From positions 182,176-246,175 of the forward strand of contig QANZ01053924.1 in assembly GCA_003254925.1 (NCBI GenBank): DNA of 64,000 bases, in the 5' to 3' direction. Below are positions 58,782-64,000 of the stretch, piece by piece; the first letter of the stretch is position 1, and every line of letters starts with the position of its first letter. The position numbers and the translations under genes were made by a program. A model generated the notes under the pieces. The model was not told the origin of the DNA, searched no databases, and saw nothing but the letters and a program-made list of their open reading frames with translations. This stretch comes from Chamaecrista fasciculata. Lineage: Eukaryota > Streptophyta > Magnoliopsida > Fabales > Fabaceae.

Positions 58782-59417
58782 TATTGGTAGAAAATTAATT
58801 AAGATGCTCTGTAACTATTTTTTTTTATCAAAACAAACTTTGCTTTTTAATATAGAAAAAGTATTTACTATCTCGTCATTCTTGAAAATTAATAGAAAAT
58901 TTAATTATTTTTTACCTATAGACCAACAATAAAAATACACTCTATAAAAAAACAATAAAAAAACACATGATTTTATTTGATAATATTTGATAAAGTTGCA
59001 AAAAACATTATCAAATTGTCAATGCCAGAAAAATTAGTGTGATGAAGTTAAAATTGTGGATTAATTAGAGATGGGTCTTCTCTGGTTTGACAATAATAAA
59101 TGTTTGATTTAGTACATTTAATCGAATAAATGAAATTTCCTAAAAGACTTGTATGTCAAAATTTATATTTAAAATGATTGTATCATTCATCTTATGCTAT
59201 AAAGATGAATGATACAATGAAATTATTCTAAAATAATGTGAATTATCTTTTATGCATGTGAATGAGATATAACGAAATTATTTCATGCATGTGCCATGGT
59301 ATGAATTTTTTTAAATTCTTAATGTGAATCAATGCATAATCAAACTTGATGACTCTTTAAATAGAAATTGCTAATTTAATGACCATAAAATTAGCTTATT
59401 GTAGAGTACAGTTTATA
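58782..59417. other. Gene-free AT-rich interval
   Basis: No gene or clear element is seen. Confidence 0.3.
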
Positions 59418-60075
59418 TTACATATTTGAGTGAATTAATATAATGCAACAATCATGGATGTAAAAAGAATAGCTATTAGAACTGGATTCTAAATGGTGGG
59501 ACGATAACAATAATAGAATAAATGGTTTGGTCGGCTGCTTCATATAAGTCATTGACGTGTACCACAGATTCACCAGAGACTGATGTAGCATAATTCGAGG
59601 CAGTTGAGTTCGAAGTCTTCGGATCATCTGGACCGAGAGAATCCATGAATTCTTTGAAGAGAGGAATATCAAGATTCATGAGAACATGAGTTGCATAATA
59701 AGAATTTGTAACCTGTTGCATTTCATTAAAATCTTTAATTCAAGCCCATTGGACTACCATGATTATAGGACCATCATTGTGCTTTGACATATATTAAATC
59801 ACTTGATCTGCAAATTGTGCCCATAGTGTGACAAATATGACGTTTTTTCTGTTTAAAAAAGTAAAGTATTTGCATTAGAATATTAAAATAATATTTAATT
59901 GCACATAATAATATATATGAATGATTAAACATCACAAATATATAAAACGAACGATGCGAACCTTAATTGTGAAGTTGGGTCGAATGACAGGATTAATGGC
60001 CGAAACGAGATCAAATTTCTGATTCATCATACTCGCAATTCTATAAACCCGACTAGCTGAAATGTTCTGGCGCTA
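59418..60075 (-). pseudogene. RPA-like OB-fold protein remnant
   Basis: Three minus-strand pieces in order: SRVYRIASMMNQKFDLVS with NFTIKVR (about 59970-60060), NVIFVTLWAQFADQV then a stop (about 59790-59850), and GPIIMVVQWA-stop-IKDFN running into QQVTNSYYATHVLMNLDIP and FKEFMDSLGP (59476-59770). The pattern (VTLW.., then the ..NS.YATK..hN.DI..V.EF motif) is that of plant RPA70-like OB-fold proteins, also carried by some Helitrons. Stops in the middle exon make it a pseudogene. It may belong with the Helitron at 54297-55910 on the same strand. Confidence 0.6.
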
Positions 60076-61466
60076 AATTTTTACGTTTGGCACAACACAG
60101 ATTATACGATATTTATAATGGACAAATTGTGATGGGTAACGTCATTTGTAAATTAGGAGATAACGTATCTCAAGGCGTTGAATACGTTGATTGTTAATCA
60201 GATGTGGTATGATTTGAAAATATATTTAATACAAATCAAATGGATTTAATACAAATGAGTAAATTTTAGAATTAAATTCAAAATGTTTTAAATATCCATC
60301 TATATATGGAAAATTATGTGCATCGTCATGAATATAATTCTGCGACATCGCATTTATAGACCATGCAAAATTCCTTATATTGAAGGATTGCTATACGGCA
60401 AATGAGTAAGCATTCATAGAATATATTTGTGGCGCCACAAATTCAATCATTTATTGACCTTCGCGAAAAAAATACAACAAAACAGGTAATAAATAGGTGA
60501 CAAAATTTGGAGTGCAATGTTGGCATAAAAACCATATATGATTGGTTGCTATAATGATATGATTGACATGTAAACATAAATTGATGATTAAAAAATGTTA
60601 AATAAAATGATATATGACATGGTGCACAAGCATTGGTCGAAGAGTCATAATTAATTTTAATGGCAATTTAAGACACAGTACTACGTGACAGGTAAAGACC
60701 AAATGTTTTCTGCTTTTAGGCTTTTATATATGATTTCTAAAAATTTACATTTCAGTATTTCAGTTGTTAAAAAGTCAAATTACAATAAGTTCTGAAATTT
60801 CGATAATAAAATTAATTATTTCAAAAATCTTAAAACTGAAATAAACACAGCCTAAAATAATTAGTTTCATGTCTGGAGGAGAATCACTGAAAAAAGAACA
60901 ACTTCGGCCTTCGGGCATGAACGATGATGATGCTGCTTCTTTATATCGTTTTCCAAGCATACGTGTGAATAGTGCCACTTTTGTCTAAGGGTCTTTCCAA
61001 CGTAAGTGAACCTTCAATTTTTGATTGGAAATTATTTTTCATTTAATTTTTAAATTTATATCAATTCAATGAATTAATTTAAAAATAATTAAAATATACA
61101 ATTTGACCATGAACCCCTATCTATAATATATTTAAAATATTTCAATTGTCAATAAATTAATGACAAAGTTTTTGAACTTGACATGATTTTATATTTCTTG
61201 ATATATGAATTTATACTAAATTAATATATATTTTGGCCTTAAAATTTATACAAATTTATATTTTTTAGTTCTTAAACTTAATTATTTAAAATTAAATTAT
61301 CCATTTTGATTATTTAAAAATTAATTCATTAATATATTATAAATTTAAAGATTAAATAATAAGTTTTCTCTTTTTTATTATATAGAGTTAAAAGAGAAAA
61401 AAAAAGTAAAAAAATGTGGATGATATAAAACCACAAATGTCAAAGACCTATATATATTTTTCTTTT
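60076..61466. other. Gene-free AT-rich interval
   Basis: No gene is seen; 61020-61380 carries weak 'aaaattaattcattaatata' inverted-repeat character. Confidence 0.3.
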
Positions 61467-61927
61467 GGCTTAAGTGCAATTTTGGTCCCCTAACTTTTGC
61501 AAAGGTCTCAATTTGGTCCCCTAACTTTTTTTGTTGCAATTTTGGTCCCTTAACTTTCGTAAAGGTCACAATTTGGTCCCCTAACTTTTGCAAAGGTCTC
61601 AATTTGGTCCCATAACTTTTTTTTGTTACAATTTTGGTCCCCTAACTCTTGAAAACGTCTCACTATTAGTCCAAAGTACACTTCCAAGTCATGAAAACGT
61701 CTCCGCAAAATGGTCCTTTTTTAATCCACTTCACTCATATTTATCACGTCATCAACCAACTCAGCCTTTAGATCGGCACTAACGGTAGATAATGAATGGA
61801 AAAAGTGCACTTGGGACCAACAGTGAGACGCTTTCAAAAGTTAGGGGACCAAAATTGCAACAAAAAAAGTTAGGGGACCAAATTGAGACCTTTGTGAAAG
61901 TTAGGGGACCAAAATTGCACTTAAGCC
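61467..61927. mobile_element. Foldback Mutator-like element, copy 5
   Basis: Ends GGCTTAAGTGCAATTTTGGT and inverse; arms of 120-200 bp of tandem units around 'taacttttgcaaaggtctca', unequal in length. Flanks TTTTCTTTT (61458-61466) and TTTTATTTT (61928-61936) match at 8 of 9 but are low-complexity. Confidence 0.8.
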
Positions 61928-62161
61928 TTTTATTTTTCTCACTGACTCAACAAAAAATCAAGAGACAAAAATATGGAAGATTTGTTCCGACAAAAAAAAA
62001 ACATAAAACCACAAATGTTTAAAGAATAGAGAACAGAGAAAAATCAAATTTGGTTGGTGTAATGGTGAGTTCATTGGTTCGCTTAAACAAATCTCACCAT
62101 TGAGCAAAAGAAAAACTAAAAGGGAATATGTGTTTGTCAATACTGCTGTGTGCTACTTCAT

Positions 62162-62188
62162 TCCTTTATTTTTTTCTTTTGGCCTGAA
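62162..62188 (-). mobile_element. TTCAGGCC(A)n micro-retroposon
   Basis: A 27-nt insert lies between perfect 12-bp direct repeats GTGCTACTTCAT at 62150-62161 and 62189-62200. On the minus strand it reads TTCAGGCC, then AAAAGAAAAAAATAAAGGA, an imperfect A tail. It sits about 200 bp upstream of the CPR5 start, in promoter or leader. Confidence 0.65.
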
Positions 62189-62397
62189 GTGCTACTTCAT
62201 GAGTTCATTCCTGATGAATGTATTCTAGATTTCCTTATTCTTGATTCCACACGAAGCAATTAGATTCTGATTAGGATTTTCACCGCAAGTACAAAGGCAA
62301 CATCGACATCCGTTCTTTCTGCCTTCGTCTGCCTCGTAATGATAATGATAATGCCGAACCCTTGAAATTTGGGTCTCCTTCTCCATTTTCATGCTCC

Positions 62398-64000
62398 ATG
62401 GATGATTCTTCCACTTCCTACACACATCGCAATCACGGCACAGAGGACAACAACACCGCCCTCATGGATTCACACAACAATTGCTCGCCTTCTAGCTTCG
62501 ATAATTTTCCTTCAGAACCGATCAATGGTGAGGTAAAAGCGAAATCCCTCAACAAATGCAAGAAGAAGAATCTGATAAAGAAGAAGGTGGATTTGAATGT
62601 TCCTGAATTACCATCTACGTCGTCGTCGTCTCCTCGTTGTTCTTCATCGGGAGTAATTTTAGCCCGTAAACGACGAAACCCTAGAATCCTTGTTCGCCGC
62701 ACTAGAGGCGATGTATCAGCTATTGGGCATCCTCTTGGAATGTCATTCGCGGCTGTTATTGCTCAGGTGAGATTTTCTAATTTTTTTTTTGGTACAATCG
62801 AATTTATTCTTCACTCTCATAGTTCTTGAATCTTGACTCAAACATAATATGGGCAATGCGTAAAGCAATCGTTCATTTCTTAATTTCTGATGGTGATAAC
62901 TGATTAGTATACGTTTTACTATTAGTGCTTGATACAGTGTCTGGTATCTTTCTTGTTTTAGGTTCTGTATAGAAGAGATGCAGCGGCTGAAAGTATGTCT
63001 CCTGATCATCTCTCATTGGTATATTTTCTCGACCATTTTTCTATGGCAAAACTTGAATTCCCACTTATGGGGTCTAGTCTATGTCCGTTTATAAAGAAGT
63101 TCCATGGATGACTCAGATTATTAGTCTTTACATTGTGATAATTGGTATAATGTTACAAAATTTAAGCTGTCATTGAAATCATGTGGCTGATAACATGTGA
63201 TCATTGTCCTGTTGTTATAGGGATGGATAAGTTAGTTAGCAAATGCCATAATTAAACTTTTATTTGCCTCCTTCACAAAGTTTGATTAATTTTAATACAT
63301 CAATACATTTTGATACGAAACTCCTCTGCTGTTTGTATATGTCGCAGATGTGCATGTCAGCTGTCAGAGAATCTCTTGCCAATGTAAGCCTAACACTAAT
63401 TGTCAATTCACCCTTAGATTGCGGCTTTACTATACAACATTTTTCTAGCAGTTAATGTCGACTTTAAGCAAGTCCTTTTTTGCTATAGTAATGTCTACAT
63501 GCCACTTATTTGACTACCTATTGGACCACAGGTTTATGTAGACAAGCTAGATGGGTTGACAAGAAACTTTGAACAATCTTTCGGTAGCACTTTGAGTACC
63601 CTTAGACTAATTTATGATTCATCTACAATCAACAATATAAATAACTCTAACAATAAAAGGATGGAAATACCAAATTCTGAAATTTCTCTTGACAATGGAT
63701 GTTGCTTAAGGGATGTTGTGATGGACAATGGTAAGTCTGAGGCAGTATCGCATGCTGAAATTCAAGATCAATCTAATAGTTGCAGAGAGGTCAGTCAGAA
63801 CCTTCATATGGACCCAGTTACTCATGATCTTAATGTGGATGGGCAATCGAACCAAATGGTTTGTTTTTCTCCAATAACTTCTGTGTCTGTGACTAATAAT
63901 TCAATGATTAGTACTTTAGAGAAATCAGTTGCAGAGCAAAGTCGTTCTAATGACCTCAAGATATTAGCACTTGGCCTTAAAATGAAAAAGATGAAATTGA
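62398..64000 (+). CDS. CPR5: CPR5 homologue, 5' part (4 exons seen, runs off the window)
   Basis: Exons 62398-62766, 62962-63018, 63348-63383 and 63532 to beyond 64000; GT-AG, all phase 0, at least 350 aa here. Start: the first in-frame ATG after an upstream stop at 62272. The N-terminus is polar with a basic nuclear-targeting-like stretch (KCKKKNLIKKK; RKRRNPRILVRR). Matches to Arabidopsis CPR5 are in order: HPLGMSFAAVIAQ, RRDAAAESM, ESLANVYVDKLDGLTRNFEQ, SFGSTLSTLRL, then EQSRSNDLKILALGLKMKK. By family knowledge CPR5 is a nuclear-envelope membrane protein (nucleoporin) that restrains effector-triggered immunity and cell-cycle regulators. Its C-terminal membrane helices must lie past the window, so integrity cannot be judged. 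Confidence 0.92.

Noticed and set aside
1-64000. CRISPR arrays, operons, prokaryotic-type features or organelle insertions
   Set aside because: None seen; the spaced repeats here are transposon-arm tandem units and the genes are intron-bearing plant nuclear genes.

Overview
This window is AT-rich nuclear DNA from a flowering plant, almost certainly a eudicot. Every recognisable gene has a close Arabidopsis counterpart, introns are short to medium GT-AG (one GC-AG), and the spaces between genes are packed with small plant-type transposons. Species cannot be fixed from the sequence. It is a draft assembly: it carries eight single N characters plus one N run inside poly-C.

Six genes are supported, with exon structures worked out by hand. 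(1) A gamma-glutamyltranspeptidase on the minus strand (2388-7020, 7 exons, 587 aa). (2) An atypical LRR receptor-like kinase of the At5g10020 type on the minus strand (23448-28132, 3 exons, 1067 aa). (3) A small secreted phytosulfokine-like precursor on the plus strand (33362-33882, 2 exons, 83 aa) whose core reads YIYTR rather than YIYTQ. (4) A chloroplast ABC1K8/OSA1-type atypical kinase on the minus strand (37855-44636, 20 exons, 760 aa). (5) An intronless NF-YB7-like transcription factor on the plus strand (51595-52212, 205 aa). (6) The 5' part of a CPR5 homologue on the plus strand (62398 to the window end). They do not form a cluster or shared pathway; the order looks like ordinary gene-poor plant chromosome.

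The rest is transposon-rich. There is a family of about 160-bp non-autonomous Helitrons (1-157, 11131-11283, 34633-34846, 46052-46210, plus a 3' end at 35005). A decayed Helitron with helicase remnants sits at 54297-55910, and an RPA-like pseudogene lies at 59418-60075. Foldback Mutator-like elements with long inverted arms, two of them with perfect 9-bp target duplications, lie at 280-1438, 7745-8633, 45144-45609, 58042-58309 and 61467-61927. There is also an hAT-like MITE family with a perfect 8-bp duplication, a PIF/Harbinger-like element, a TRIM, three LINE 3' remnants and three tRNA-derived SINEs (two with perfect 16-bp duplications).

The most unusual observations are: a set of very short insertions (8-46 nt) made of a poly(A) stub flanked by 11-22 bp direct repeats, four of which share the tag CAGGCC(A)n; the variant phytosulfokine-like peptide; a tandemly duplicated Helitron 3' end; and a direct duplication that brackets the whole receptor kinase gene.
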